From Actinospineispora eucalypti (lineage in GTDB: Bacteria; Actinomycetota; Actinomycetes; Mycobacteriales; Pseudonocardiaceae), in assembly GCA_014208095.1 (NCBI GenBank), contig JACHMT010000004.1:1116001-1180000 (forward strand): 64,000 bases of DNA, in the 5' to 3' direction. This document shows positions 23,830-31,837 of this stretch, one piece after another (the first letter of the stretch is position 1; every line of letters begins with the position of its first letter). A program made the position numbers and the translations under genes. Under the pieces are notes generated by a model that had not been told where the DNA came from, did not search any database, and saw only the letters and a list, made by a program, of their open reading frames with translations.

Positions 23830-25145
23830 CGGGCCGCCGCCGGCACGACGACCGACGGGGCGAGTTGGTCGGGCAGCCAGGCGTGCAGCACCACCGAGGA
23901 CTCGCCGTCCACCGTGAGCTCGAGGGCGCCACCCAGCGCGGCCAGCCGCTCGCTGTCCACGGCCAGCCAGGCGCGCAGCTCGTCGAGCGTGGCGGGTGGG
24001 TCCGGGTCGGTGATGGTCACCATGAGGTTGCCCTCGGTGTGCCGCAGGTACACCTTCAGCGGCCGCGCGCCGGGCCGCTCGGCGAGCTGCCGGATCGCGG
24101 AGGCGGTCAGGTAGTAGATGCCGGACTCCACCTCCCAGACCAGCCGGTCGGCCAGCTCGCCGGTCAGCTCCACCGGCCGGGGCAGGTCGGCGATCACCTC
24201 CTCCAGCGCGCCGAACGGCCCCTGGTCGCGCAGCACCGCCGGATAGACGCCCCGGGCGATCTGGCGGAACCGGTCCAGCAGCTCGTCCAGGTCCGTCGTG
24301 GCCCGGCCGATGGCGCCCTTGGCCTCCTCACCCGCCTGTTCGGAGGTTTCGGTGAGGGCGTCCCGCGCCTCGGCCAGGTCGGTGCGCAGATTGGTCAGCC
24401 GGTCCGTCGTCGCGCTGCCCAGCTCGCTGACCAGCCGGCGCCGTTCCACGTCCCGCGCCTGGTGCAGCCGCCACCGGGACGCGGCGAGCTCGGCGGCCAG
24501 CTCGTCGGCGCGGCGGACCCGCTCGGCCAGTGCGGCGTTCAGCGCCACGCCACGCAGCAACACGCCGGCGCCGTTCGCCACGTCCTGCATGAGCCGCTGG
24601 TCGGCCGGGGTGATCGGGCGCCCCGGCTTGGTGATGACCAGCACCGCGCGCAGCTTCGGCCCCTCCAGCACCGGCACCGCCTGGTCGGTCTCGGGTTCGG
24701 CCAGCAGGACCGCCAGGTTGTCCACCGCGCGCGGCTCCACCGCCGGGTTGGGCGCCGGGTAGGACGCCGCGACGACCAGCTTGTCGCCCACGGCCAGCCA
24801 GATCGCCGCGTGCCCCGCCCCCGTTCCTTCGCCGAGCACCCGGGCCAGACCGGGCAGGGCCTCGTCCAGCGAGCCGGCGCCGATTCGCGCGGAGGCCTCG
24901 GCCAGCGCCGAGTACGGCGTGGTGGTGGAGTCGTGGGCGAGCCGCTGCACCAGCCGGTCCACCCGCGTCAGCACCGGGCCGAGGCAGGCCACGGCGAGCG
25001 CGGCCGAGGCGAAGGGCAACAGCACCGCCGCCTGCGGCGGGTCCATCAGGCGCCCGACGAGCCCGATCACCAGTGGAAACACCACCGCGACGAAGCACGC
25101 GAGCAGGAGGTAGCGCAGCGACCTGGCCAATACCGTCCGGTTCAT
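23826..25145 (-). CDS. Histidine-kinase-like membrane protein lacking phospho-acceptor His and ATP-site motifs (pseudokinase)
   Basis: The 439-residue protein has two N-terminal membrane segments (about 9-30, 37-56), a GAF-like domain (65-195) and a region aligning with HisKA_3/HATPase. Where active members have LHDGA this one has ERRRLVSELGSATT, with Gly at the His position. The N-box reads YYLTASAIRQLAER, without Asn, and the G-box glycines are gone. It should therefore neither autophosphorylate nor bind ATP normally. Because it is co-translated with an intact kinase (ATGA overlap downstream), it may be a regulatory heterodimer partner or a signal-input subunit. That is inference. Confidence 0.75.
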   Translation of the reverse strand: MNRTVLARSLRYLLLACFVAVVFPLVIGLVGRLMDPPQAAVLLPFASAALAVACLGPVLTRVDRLVQRLAHDSTTTPYSALAEASARIGAGSLDEALPGLARVLGEGTGAGHAAIWLAVGDKLVVAASYPAPNPAVEPRAVDNLAVLLAEPETDQAVPVLEGPKLRAVLVITKPGRPITPADQRLMQDVANGAGVLLRGVALNAALAERVRRADELAAELAASRWRLHQARDVERRRLVSELGSATTDRLTNLRTDLAEARDALTETSEQAGEEAKGAIGRATTDLDELLDRFRQIARGVYPAVLRDQGPFGALEEVIADLPRPVELTGELADRLVWEVESGIYYLTASAIRQLAERPGARPLKVYLRHTEGNLMVTITDPDPPATLDELRAWLAVDSERLAALGGALELTVDGESSVVLHAWLPDQLAPSVVVPAAAR

Positions 25146-25195
25146 CGCGCACCTCCCGGCCTCGCGCGATACCTCTTGAACAGCAGACTAAGGGG

Positions 25196-25861
25196 TCAGA
25201 CGCCGCTGTGCTGCGAGCGGAGATAGGTGAGCACGGCGAGCACCCGGCGGTGATGCTCGGAGGTGTCGGTGTGCAGGCCGAGCTTGCCGAAGATGTTGGC
25301 GATGTGCTTCTCCACCGCCTTGGGCGTGACGAACAGGCGGCTGGCGATGCCGTTGTTGGACCGGCCCTCGGCCATCAGGCGCAGCACGTCCAGCTCGCGC
25401 TCGGACAGCGAGGCCACCATGTCCTTCTTCTCTCCGCGCGGGCGCTCGACCAGCCGCTTGGCCAGCACCGGCTCGATCACGATCTCCCCGGCCTCGATGC
25501 GGTCCAGGGTGTCGGTGAGCACGTCTACGCTGCCCACCTTCTCCTTGAGCCGGTAGCCGACCCGCTCCGTGCCGATCTCCAGGATGCGCATCAGGTAGTG
25601 CGACTCGGCGTAGTGGGAGAGGAACAGCAGGCCCATGTCGGGGTGCGCGGCGCGCAGCCGTTCGGCGGTCACCAGGCCGCCGTCCGGCTCCGGTGGCATC
25701 CGGATGTCCAGGATGGCCACGTCGACCGGCTCGTTGGCCAGGAGGGCGACCAGCTCGTCCCCGCCGGCGACCGCACCGACTATCTCGTGGCCGGCCGCCC
25801 GCAGCAGCATCAGTAGTCCCTCGCGGAACAGGGCACCGTCTTCGGCCAGCGCTACTCGCAT
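25196..25861 (-). CDS. NarL/LuxR-family response regulator
   Basis: A 221-residue response regulator with a receiver domain (acidic pocket E7/D8, phospho-acceptor D52 in ILDIRMPP) and a LuxR-type HTH (about 150-205: LSERELDVLRLMAEGRSNNGIASRLFVTPKAVEKHIANIFGKL, given in parts). The start at ATG 25861 overlaps the upstream kinase-like gene by 10 nt, so the two are coupled. Candidate targets are the palindromes in the divergent promoter (26532-26564) and the related site at 30256-30273. Confidence 0.93.
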   Translation of the reverse strand: MRVALAEDGALFREGLLMLLRAAGHEIVGAVAGGDELVALLANEPVDVAILDIRMPPEPDGGLVTAERLRAAHPDMGLLFLSHYAESHYLMRILEIGTERVGYRLKEKVGSVDVLTDTLDRIEAGEIVIEPVLAKRLVERPRGEKKDMVASLSERELDVLRLMAEGRSNNGIASRLFVTPKAVEKHIANIFGKLGLHTDTSEHHRRVLAVLTYLRSQHSGV

Positions 25862-26475
25862 GGAATCCTCACCGTGATCGTGTCCGAGGCCTCCGGCCCG
25901 TGCCGGTCGACCGTGCCGCCGAGCGGCGCCGCGTGGTCTTCGAGGACGAGCAGGTAGTCGGGGTCCAGCCCGCACAGCGTGAGCACCAGGTCGGTCCCGT
26001 TCCGGCGCGCCGTGACCGCGAGCGGGCCGGCGTCCGGGGGGCGGACGACCAGGCATTCCGCGACGGCGAAGTACGCGGCGCCCTCGGCCTCCGGGCCGAA
26101 CCGGTCGGCCTTCGGCACATCCAGCCTTATCTGGGCACCGCGGCGCTCGGCCAGCTCGGCCAGCGCCGGCCCGAGCCCGGCCTGGTCGAGCAGCGGCGGG
26201 TAGATCTGGTTCGCCACGTCGCGCAGCTCCTGCAGCACCGTGTGCAGCTCCTCCTGCAGCTCGCCGATGTCCGCCCGCCAGGCCTCGTCCTCGCCGGGCC
26301 GCCGCTGGCGCAGCAGGCCCAGCCGCAGGGCCAGCGCGGACAGGCGCAGCGAGGCGCCGTCGTGCAGCTGGCGCTCGAGCCGCTGCCGACGCCGCCACTG
26401 GACGGACTCCGCGCGCGAGGGCGCGGTGCCGGCCAGCCGGACGGGGCCCTCGCGGCGGGGAGACGCCGGGTTCAT
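25852..26475 (-). CDS. Short cytoplasmic histidine-kinase-like protein, HisKA_3 present, ATP-binding N-box lost
   Basis: This 207-residue protein, first gene of the operon, has no membrane segment. It keeps the phospho-acceptor motif (RLERQLHDGASLRLSAL, His about 38) and the following helices (VANQIYPPLL), but the N-box position reads AECLVVRPPDAG instead of E-x-x-x-N, and no G-box is visible. It could receive phosphate from another kinase but should not bind ATP by itself, the reverse of a pseudokinase that has lost His. ATG 26475 is the start. It is divergent from the Hsp70-propeller gene. Confidence 0.75.
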   Translation of the reverse strand: MNPASPRREGPVRLAGTAPSRAESVQWRRRQRLERQLHDGASLRLSALALRLGLLRQRRPGEDEAWRADIGELQEELHTVLQELRDVANQIYPPLLDQAGLGPALAELAERRGAQIRLDVPKADRFGPEAEGAAYFAVAECLVVRPPDAGPLAVTARRNGTDLVLTLCGLDPDYLLVLEDHAAPLGGTVDRHGPEASDTITVRIPCE

Positions 26476-26531
26476 CGCCGAAGTATCCCGGGGAGATCAC
26501 GTTGCGTGGAAGGGTGCTGACCCCATCCGGG

Positions 26532-26549
26532 GGTAGGGTTTTCCCTACC
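26532..26549. promoter_or_regulatory. palindrome 1 in the kinase operon / Hsp70-propeller divergent promoter
   Basis: GGTAGGGTTTTCCCTACC has perfect 7-bp arms around TTTT. A 14-of-18 match recurs just after the Hsp70-propeller gene (30256-30273). It is the best candidate binding site for the NarL-type regulator, but no experimental motif is known for this protein. Confidence 0.55.
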
Positions 26550-26564
26550 AGGACAACACCTGGT
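26547..26564. promoter_or_regulatory. palindrome 2, overlapping palindrome 1
   Basis: ACCAGG-ACAACA-CCTGGT has perfect 6-bp arms and shares three bases with palindrome 1. Two overlapping palindromes in a 163-bp divergent region suggest two competing regulators, or cooperative dimers of one. Confidence 0.45.
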
Positions 26565-26638
26565 CACAGACGGGACAACCCTCTCGATCGAAAGTAGTCC
26601 CCTCAATAAGATAAGCACCTCACCAAGGAGGGGACGCG

Positions 26639-29600
26639 GTGGCGTACAACCTTGGCGTCGATCTCGGGACCACCTTTGTCGCGGCGGCGATCGCCTACCC
26701 GAAGCAGATAGAGATGGTCACCCTCGGCGACCGATCGGTGGTGGCGCCCGCGGTGGTCTACGTCCGCGAGGACGGCGAGCTGGTCACCGGGGACGCCGCC
26801 GGTCGGCGCGCGGTCAGCAACCCGGACCGGGTCGGCCGGGAGTTCAAGCGCCGGCTCGGCGACCCGACCCCGGTGATGCTCGGCGGCTCGCCCCATGCGG
26901 TCACCTCGCTGCTCGGCTCGCTGCTGCGCGACGTGATCGGCAAGGTCTCGGCGACCGAGGGGCACCCGCCGGAGCGGGTGGTGCTCACCCACCCGGCGAA
27001 CTGGGGGCCGTTCCGCCGAGGGCTGTTCGAGGAGGTCCCGCACCTGGCCGGGCTGCCGGACGTCACCCTGGTCACCGAGCCCGAGGCGGCCGCCGCGCAC
27101 TACGCGGCCACCCGCGACCTGGACGACGGCGAGATCATCGCCGTGTACGACCTGGGCGGCGGCACGTTCGACGCCACCGTGTTGTGCAAGCGGTCCGGCG
27201 GGGTGGAGATCCTGGGTACCCCGGAGGGTATCGAGCGGCTGGGTGGGGTGGACTTCGACGAGGCCATCCTGGCCCACGTGAACGTCGCCGCCGGCGGCGT
27301 GCTGGCCGAGCTGGACCTGACCGACCCGCAGACCACCATCGCGCTGGCCCGCCTGCGCCAGGACTGCATCCTGGCCAAGGAGGCGCTGTCCGTGGACACC
27401 GAGGCGGTGCTCCCGGTATTCCTGCCCGGCCGGCATTTCGACGTCACGCTGACCCGCGCCGAGTTCGAGCGCATGGTGCGCGCGCCCATCGAGTCCACCA
27501 TCGGCGCGCTGGCCCGCACGCTGCGCTCCGCGCAGGTGGACGCCCGCCAGCTCAGCGCGGTGCTGCTGGTCGGCGGTTCGTCGCGGATCCCGCTGGTCGC
27601 GCGCATGGTTTCCGAGGAACTGGGCCGGCCCACCGTGGTGGACACCCACCCCAAGCACGCGGTCGCCCTGGGCGCGGCCACCCTGGCCGGGATGCCCGCC
27701 GGGAACGGGCACGCGCCCCGCCCGCCGGTCATCGGTACCTCCCGGCGCGAGCTGGACGACGCGCCGCTACCCGGCGGGGCGCCGGGCCGACCGGGCGGTA
27801 CGCCCCCCGGCCGCCCCGTGCCGGCCACCCCGCCGGGCGGGCCGGACGCCACGCCGAGCGGAGCGGAGCGGAGCCAACCGATCCGGGCCGACCTGACGCA
27901 GACCCCGGGGACGTCGCCTTCGAGCCGTCCCGACGGAAAATCTCCTCCGGAAGGCCCTCGGCCCTCGGCCCGGCCCTCCCCGACGCCTCGCCCGGGCCGC
28001 CCGAACGGGACGCCGCCGTCCGGCCCTCCCGGCGGAACGCCGACGCCCCAACCGGGTCGTCCCACACCGACGCCTAAGTCGAGCCGTCCCACGCCGACGC
28101 CGACGCCGCAGTCGAGCCGTCCGACGCCGACGCCCCAGCCGAGCGCTCCGACGCCGACGCCTCAATCGGGCCGTTCGTCTTCGACGCCGCAGCCGGGTCG
28201 TCCGACGCCGACGCCGCAGCCGGGCCGTCCGACGCCGACGCCGCAGCCGGGCCGTCCGACGCCGACGCCGCAGCCGGGCCGCTCGACGCCGGCAGCCCAG
28301 TCGGGCCGTCCCAGTCCCACGCCGCGGTCCGGGCGCCCGACGCCGACCCCCGAGTCGGGCGGTCCGTCTTCGACGCTTCAGCCGGGTCGTCCGACGCCGA
28401 CACCGCAGTCAGGTCGCCCGTCTTCGACGCCGCAGTCGGGTCGTCCGACGCCTACACCCCAGTCGGGTGGTCCGACTTCGATGCCGCAGTCGGGTCGTCC
28501 GACTCCCACACCCCAGTCGGGTGGTCCAACTTCGACGCCGCAGTCGGGGCGTCCGACTCCCCCACCCCAGTCGGGCAGTCCGACGCCGACACCCCAGTCG
28601 GGCAATCCGACGCCGACGCCGCAGTCGGGGCGTCCGACGCCGACGCCTAAGTCGAGTCGCCCGACGCCGACGCCGTCGAGTCGCCCGACTCCGACGCCGA
28701 CGCCCAAGTCGGGCCGTCCGACGCCGACGCCTCAGCCGGACCAGCCGGAAGGCCCGGGCGGCTCGGACCCGACCCAAGGCACCGGCGCGGACCCGGCGCC
28801 CGTTGCGGGCGGCCGGGACCGGACGCCGTCGGCGGCCAGCGCGGACCTGACCGAACGCCCGGACGGGACGTCGCCGTCGGTCCGTCCGGCCCCGACGCCA
28901 CGGCCGGGTCGCCCCGACCCGACGCCCGCCCCCGTGCTACCGGGTCAGGGCGCCGAGCCACCGAAGGTCGATACGCCCACCGGCTGGCAGCCGCCCATGC
29001 GAACCGACGTGACGCCTTCCGGCGGGCCGTCGACCGGACCCCAGCCGCTCGGCGGCCTCCCGGGGCAGTTCGGCGGGCAACCCCGGCCGAGCGCGCCGCC
29101 GCCGGCCGCCGACCCGTGGGCCGAGCAGTTCGGCCGGCGCACCCCGCCGCCGGCGCCGAGCTCCAAGGTCAACTGGCGGATGATCGGGTTCGGCGCGCTC
29201 GCGCTGGTCGCCGCCGTCTCGGTCTCGGTGGCGGCCTTCCTGGTCGTCGGGCAGCTGAGCTCGGGCAGCGAGCCGGTGGCCGAGCCGGTGACCAACCCGC
29301 AGGCGGTGGCGCCGCCCGAGCCGGCCGCCCAGGTGGCCCCCAGCGTGCCCGTGCCGAGCCTCGGGGAACCGATCCCGGCCGGGCGGACGCCGGGGTTCGT
29401 CGCGATCTCCCCGAACGGCCGGCTGGCCTACATCGCCAACCGGGGGGCGAACCTGGTCACCGTGGTGGACACCTCGATCAACAAGGTGATCGCCACCATT
29501 CCGGTGGACGCCGGGCCGCCGCAGTACGTGAACTTCTCGCCGGACGGGCGGCGGGTCTACCTGAGCATCTTCAACGAGCAGCGCACCATCGCCGTGGTCG

Positions 29601-30253
29601 GCGTACTGGACACCACGACCAACAAGGTGGTGGCGACCGTCCCGGTGCGCACCCGCCCGTTCCTCTCCGCGGTCACCGCCGACGGCCGGTTCCTCTGGGT
29701 GCCGAACCACGACTCGGGCACCGTTTCGGTGATCGACACCGCGAACTACGCCGTGGCCAAGGAGATCAAGGTCGCGGCCAACCCGCACTGGATCGAGTTC
29801 TCCAAGGACGGCACCAAGGCGTACACCGCGAACCACGAGTCGAACGTGGTATCCGTGCTCGACGTGGCCACCGGCAACGTGCTCGCCGAGGTGAAGGTGG
29901 GCACCAGCCCGCACAGCCTGGCCGTGCACCCCACCCGGCCGCTGGTGGCCAACGTCAACTACGACTCGGGCTCGGTCACGATGATCGACACCAACTCCAA
30001 CCAGGTGACCGCGACCATCCCGGTCGGCAAGAACCCCCAGGAGATCTCCTGGGCGCCGGACGGCCGGTTCTGCTACGTCGCCAACGTCGGTGACGGCACC
30101 GTGTCGGTGATCAACGCGGAGACCAACCAGGTCACCGCGACCATCCCCACCGGCAACAGCCCGACCAGCGTCGGCGTGCTGCCCAACGGCAAGCAGGCCT
30201 ACGTGACCAACCTGGACAGCGGGAACCTCGCGGTGCTGAACATCGGCGGCTGA
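26639..30253 (+). CDS. Hsp70-type ATPase / Pro-Thr-rich stalk / single TM / seven-bladed YVTN beta-propeller fusion
   Basis: A 1204-residue protein starting at GTG 26639 behind a strong AAGGAGGGG. Residues 1-350 are an Hsp70-like actin-fold ATPase: phosphate-1 DLGTTFVAAAI, phosphate-2 DLGGGTFDATV, adenosine motif LLVGGSSRIPLV. There is no substrate-binding domain. Residues ~370-830 are low complexity, dominated by PTPTPQSGR-like units. One membrane segment (~846-868, preceded by KVNWR) predicts N-in/C-out. Residues ~908-1204 contain seven YVTN repeats of about 42 residues, enough for one closed seven-bladed propeller outside the membrane. It could couple an external ligand-binding propeller to a cytoplasmic ATPase. 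The divergent kinase operon makes a signalling role likely. Confidence 0.85.
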   Translation: MAYNLGVDLGTTFVAAAIAYPKQIEMVTLGDRSVVAPAVVYVREDGELVTGDAAGRRAVSNPDRVGREFKRRLGDPTPVMLGGSPHAVTSLLGSLLRDVIGKVSATEGHPPERVVLTHPANWGPFRRGLFEEVPHLAGLPDVTLVTEPEAAAAHYAATRDLDDGEIIAVYDLGGGTFDATVLCKRSGGVEILGTPEGIERLGGVDFDEAILAHVNVAAGGVLAELDLTDPQTTIALARLRQDCILAKEALSVDTEAVLPVFLPGRHFDVTLTRAEFERMVRAPIESTIGALARTLRSAQVDARQLSAVLLVGGSSRIPLVARMVSEELGRPTVVDTHPKHAVALGAATLAGMPAGNGHAPRPPVIGTSRRELDDAPLPGGAPGRPGGTPPGRPVPATPPGGPDATPSGAERSQPIRADLTQTPGTSPSSRPDGKSPPEGPRPSARPSPTPRPGRPNGTPPSGPPGGTPTPQPGRPTPTPKSSRPTPTPTPQSSRPTPTPQPSAPTPTPQSGRSSSTPQPGRPTPTPQPGRPTPTPQPGRPTPTPQPGRSTPAAQSGRPSPTPRSGRPTPTPESGGPSSTLQPGRPTPTPQSGRPSSTPQSGRPTPTPQSGGPTSMPQSGRPTPTPQSGGPTSTPQSGRPTPPPQSGSPTPTPQSGNPTPTPQSGRPTPTPKSSRPTPTPSSRPTPTPTPKSGRPTPTPQPDQPEGPGGSDPTQGTGADPAPVAGGRDRTPSAASADLTERPDGTSPSVRPAPTPRPGRPDPTPAPVLPGQGAEPPKVDTPTGWQPPMRTDVTPSGGPSTGPQPLGGLPGQFGGQPRPSAPPPAADPWAEQFGRRTPPPAPSSKVNWRMIGFGALALVAAVSVSVAAFLVVGQLSSGSEPVAEPVTNPQAVAPPEPAAQVAPSVPVPSLGEPIPAGRTPGFVAISPNGRLAYIANRGANLVTVVDTSINKVIATIPVDAGPPQYVNFSPDGRRVYLSIFNEQRTIAVVGVLDTTTNKVVATVPVRTRPFLSAVTADGRFLWVPNHDSGTVSVIDTANYAVAKEIKVAANPHWIEFSKDGTKAYTANHESNVVSVLDVATGNVLAEVKVGTSPHSLAVHPTRPLVANVNYDSGSVTMIDTNSNQVTATIPVGKNPQEISWAPDGRFCYVANVGDGTVSVINAETNQVTATIPTGNSPTSVGVLPNGKQAYVTNLDSGNLAVLNIGG
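28057..28745 (+). repeat. in-gene ~30-bp repeats encoding PTPTPQSGR-like units
   Basis: About twenty imperfect units of roughly 30 bp (some shortened to 24) encode Pro-Thr-Pro-Thr-Pro-x-Ser-Gly-Arg. Codon choice is nearly uniform, so units are similar at DNA level and length is likely to vary between strains. Confidence 0.85.
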
Positions 30254-30255
30254 CC

Positions 30256-30273
30256 AGGGGGGTTCTCCCTACC
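30256..30273. promoter_or_regulatory. second copy of the palindrome-1-like site, downstream of the Hsp70-propeller gene
   Basis: AGGGGGGTTCTCCCTACC matches palindrome 1 at 14 of 18 positions, with the right half (TTYTCCCTACC) best conserved. It lies 3 bp after the stop and 112 bp before the small gene at 30385, which it could regulate. Confidence 0.4.
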
Positions 30274-30384
30274 CGGAAATGGCGGGTTGACCCAACTGGG
30301 AGTAGGGGCAGCTCGATGGTTCATCGTGCCTGGTAGGAGCACGCTTGGCTGGTCAGGGAAATCCCTCCGGAGAGGGCGGTCGAG

Positions 30385-30615
30385 ATGCCAAGCACACTCA
30401 GCTACCGGGATCGCAAGGTGCTACGGGCCGTCGCCGAAGGGCGTTGCCGGTTGTCCTGTGACTGCGGGACCACGCTGGTCATCGACGGGGTGTGCTACTC
30501 GGACCAGTTCGCCGGGCGGCGGCTCACCCAGGCCGGCCTGATCGACGCCTCGGCCCGCGCGGACGTGCCGGCCCGGTTGACGCCGACCGGCTCGGCCCTG
30601 CTGCTGGCCGCGTGA
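30385..30615 (+). CDS. small Cys-containing protein of unknown function
   Basis: A 76-residue protein I cannot assign. It begins MPSTLSYRDRKVLRAVAEG, like the first helix of a winged-helix domain, and has C21, C25 and C27 (CRLSCDC) plus C37 in IDGVCYSDQF, then a second helix (RRLTQAGLI) and an LTPTGSALL C-terminus. The shape suggests a small HTH-like regulator, with the cysteines possibly binding metal or sensing redox. ATG 30385 follows GAGGGCGG. The palindrome-1-like site upstream links it to the kinase/Hsp70 locus. Confidence 0.6.
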   Translation: MPSTLSYRDRKVLRAVAEGRCRLSCDCGTTLVIDGVCYSDQFAGRRLTQAGLIDASARADVPARLTPTGSALLLAA

Positions 30616-30616
30616 G

Positions 30617-30955
30617 TCATGCACCGGTGCGGGGTGCGTACATGATGACCGCGACCCCGAGCAGGCAGAGCACCGCGCCGGCCAGGTCCCAACGGTCCGG
30701 CCGGAACCCGTCCAGCGCCATTCCCCAGGCCAGTGACCCGGCGACGAACACGCCGCCGTACGCGGCCAGGATCCGCCCGAAATGCGGGTCCGGCTGGAAC
30801 GCCGCGACGAACCCGTAACCCCCGAGCGCAAGCACCCCGCCGGCGATCCACAGCCAGCCGCGCCCCTCCCGGAAGCCCTGCCAGATCAGCCAGGCACCGC
30901 CGATCTCGGCCACCGCCGCCAACACGAACAACAGCACGGAACGCGCCACCAGCAT
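30617..30955 (-). CDS. YnfA/UPF0060 family small membrane protein
   Basis: A 112-residue protein with four membrane helices and the family's typical pattern (LAAVAEIGGAWLIWQ, YGFVAAFQPDPHFGRILAAYGGVFVAGSLAWG, quoted in parts). The family belongs to the drug/metabolite transporter superfamily and relates to small multidrug exporters; its substrate is not established. Start ATG 30955, without a strong ribosome site. Its stop is directly after the convergent 76-residue gene's stop. Confidence 0.9.
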   Translation of the reverse strand: MLVARSVLLFVLAAVAEIGGAWLIWQGFREGRGWLWIAGGVLALGGYGFVAAFQPDPHFGRILAAYGGVFVAGSLAWGMALDGFRPDRWDLAGAVLCLLGVAVIMYAPRTGA

Positions 30956-31036
30956 GGTCGGAGAGTGTGCCCGGTCACCGGAGGCAACCCGATCGGGGAG
31001 TGGCTCCGTCTCCGGGGCAGGAAAGGGGAGCGGACG

Positions 31037-31441
31037 ATGACTCGGACACTGGTGGTGCTGGCGATCATGCTGGCGATGGTCGGCGGGAGCGGCGCGGCGG
31101 ATGCCGAGTCCGGGATGGAACCGGCCGGGGCCAACCAGCTGATCGGCCGTTGGGTACCCGCCGACGGTGCCGGGGCGCACGACCCGAAACCGGCATTCGT
31201 CGAGTTCGCCCCGGATGGCCGGTGGACCGGGTCGGACGGCTGCAACGCGCAGCGCGGCCGCTGGCGGGCCGGCCCGGACGGCACCCTCTGGGCGACCGCC
31301 GGCCCATCCACCAAGATCGGCTGCTCGAACGTCCCGGTCGCCGCCTGGCTGGTGGACGCCTCGCGCGCGGCACTGGACGGCGGGACCCTCGTGCTCCTGG
31401 CCGCCGACGGCCGCGAGCACGCCCGCCTCACCCGCGCCTAG
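31037..31441 (+). CDS. META-domain exported protein
   Basis: A 134-residue protein with a Sec signal peptide (residues 1-20, cleavage near GSGAADA) and a META/HslJ-like domain (LIGRWVP, GRWTGSDGCNAQRGRW). Such domains occur in secreted proteins linked to heat-shock or antibiotic tolerance (HslJ) and are otherwise uncharacterised. Two cysteines (in DGCNAQ and IGCSNV) may form a disulfide. ATG 31037 follows AAAGGGGAG. It stands alone between the YnfA gene and the efflux operon. Confidence 0.8.
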   Translation: MTRTLVVLAIMLAMVGGSGAADAESGMEPAGANQLIGRWVPADGAGAHDPKPAFVEFAPDGRWTGSDGCNAQRGRWRAGPDGTLWATAGPSTKIGCSNVPVAAWLVDASRAALDGGTLVLLAADGREHARLTRA

Positions 31442-31837
31442 CGTCCTGAGCCGGAGGGTCGCGGCGAGGATCCGGCGATCCAGATGGATGCATCGCAAAC
31501 GCTGGTGTCCAACTCGGAGGAGCTGGTAGGGGCGTTACCGGCGACGACGACAATGCCGCGAGGCGCCATCCGGGCGCCGGGCGCTGCCGCATGACTTCGG
31601 ATCAGGACACTAGGGTCGCATGTGCTCTCCACGCAGAGCCAAAGCGTGGCCGTACAGAGCTCGGGGTGGTGCGGAGGCGCGCCCGATCGCTGGCGGGAGC
31701 CCCGGTCAGGCCGAGGCCTGACACTGCCAGCCGCGAATCCGCACCACCCTCGAGCGGGTCACCGCCGCTCGGCGTCGGCGACCCGGGGAGCCCGGGCCGA
31801 GGTGGGGCCCGGCCCGGACTGGTTCTTGGTAACCCGG
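31442..31837. other. non-coding stretch before the efflux operon's 3' end
   Basis: No convincing gene in 396 bp; frames on both strands are short and lack recognisable domains. It holds a perfect hairpin TCAGGCCGAGGCCTGA (31706-31721) and the terminator hairpin at 31792-31812. The middle part (31560-31660) has base composition like coding DNA and might be a decayed gene remnant, but I cannot identify a parent. Confidence 0.5.
31792..31812. terminator. GC hairpin after the efflux operon
   Basis: CCGGGCC (31792-31798) pairs with GGCCCGG (31806-31812) across a 7-nt loop, 26 bp beyond the stop of the minus-strand adaptor gene. No T-tract. Confidence 0.45.

Noticed and set aside
21505..24114. 869-codon plus-strand open frame across the two kinase genes
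   Set aside because: Shadow of third-position GC bias; composition (Arg, Gln, Gly, His) is typical of antisense artefacts and the minus strand encodes complete kinase domains.
28057..28780. Long minus-strand open frames inside the Pro/Thr repeat region of the Hsp70-propeller gene
   Set aside because: A periodic ~30-bp GC-rich repeat leaves several frames open by chance; the plus-strand frame is continuous with well-defined domains on both sides.
31438..31632. 64-codon minus-strand frame in the gap after the META-domain gene
   Set aside because: No start-proximal ribosome site, no family resemblance, and it overlaps the META gene end by a few bases; noted as a possible gene remnant only.
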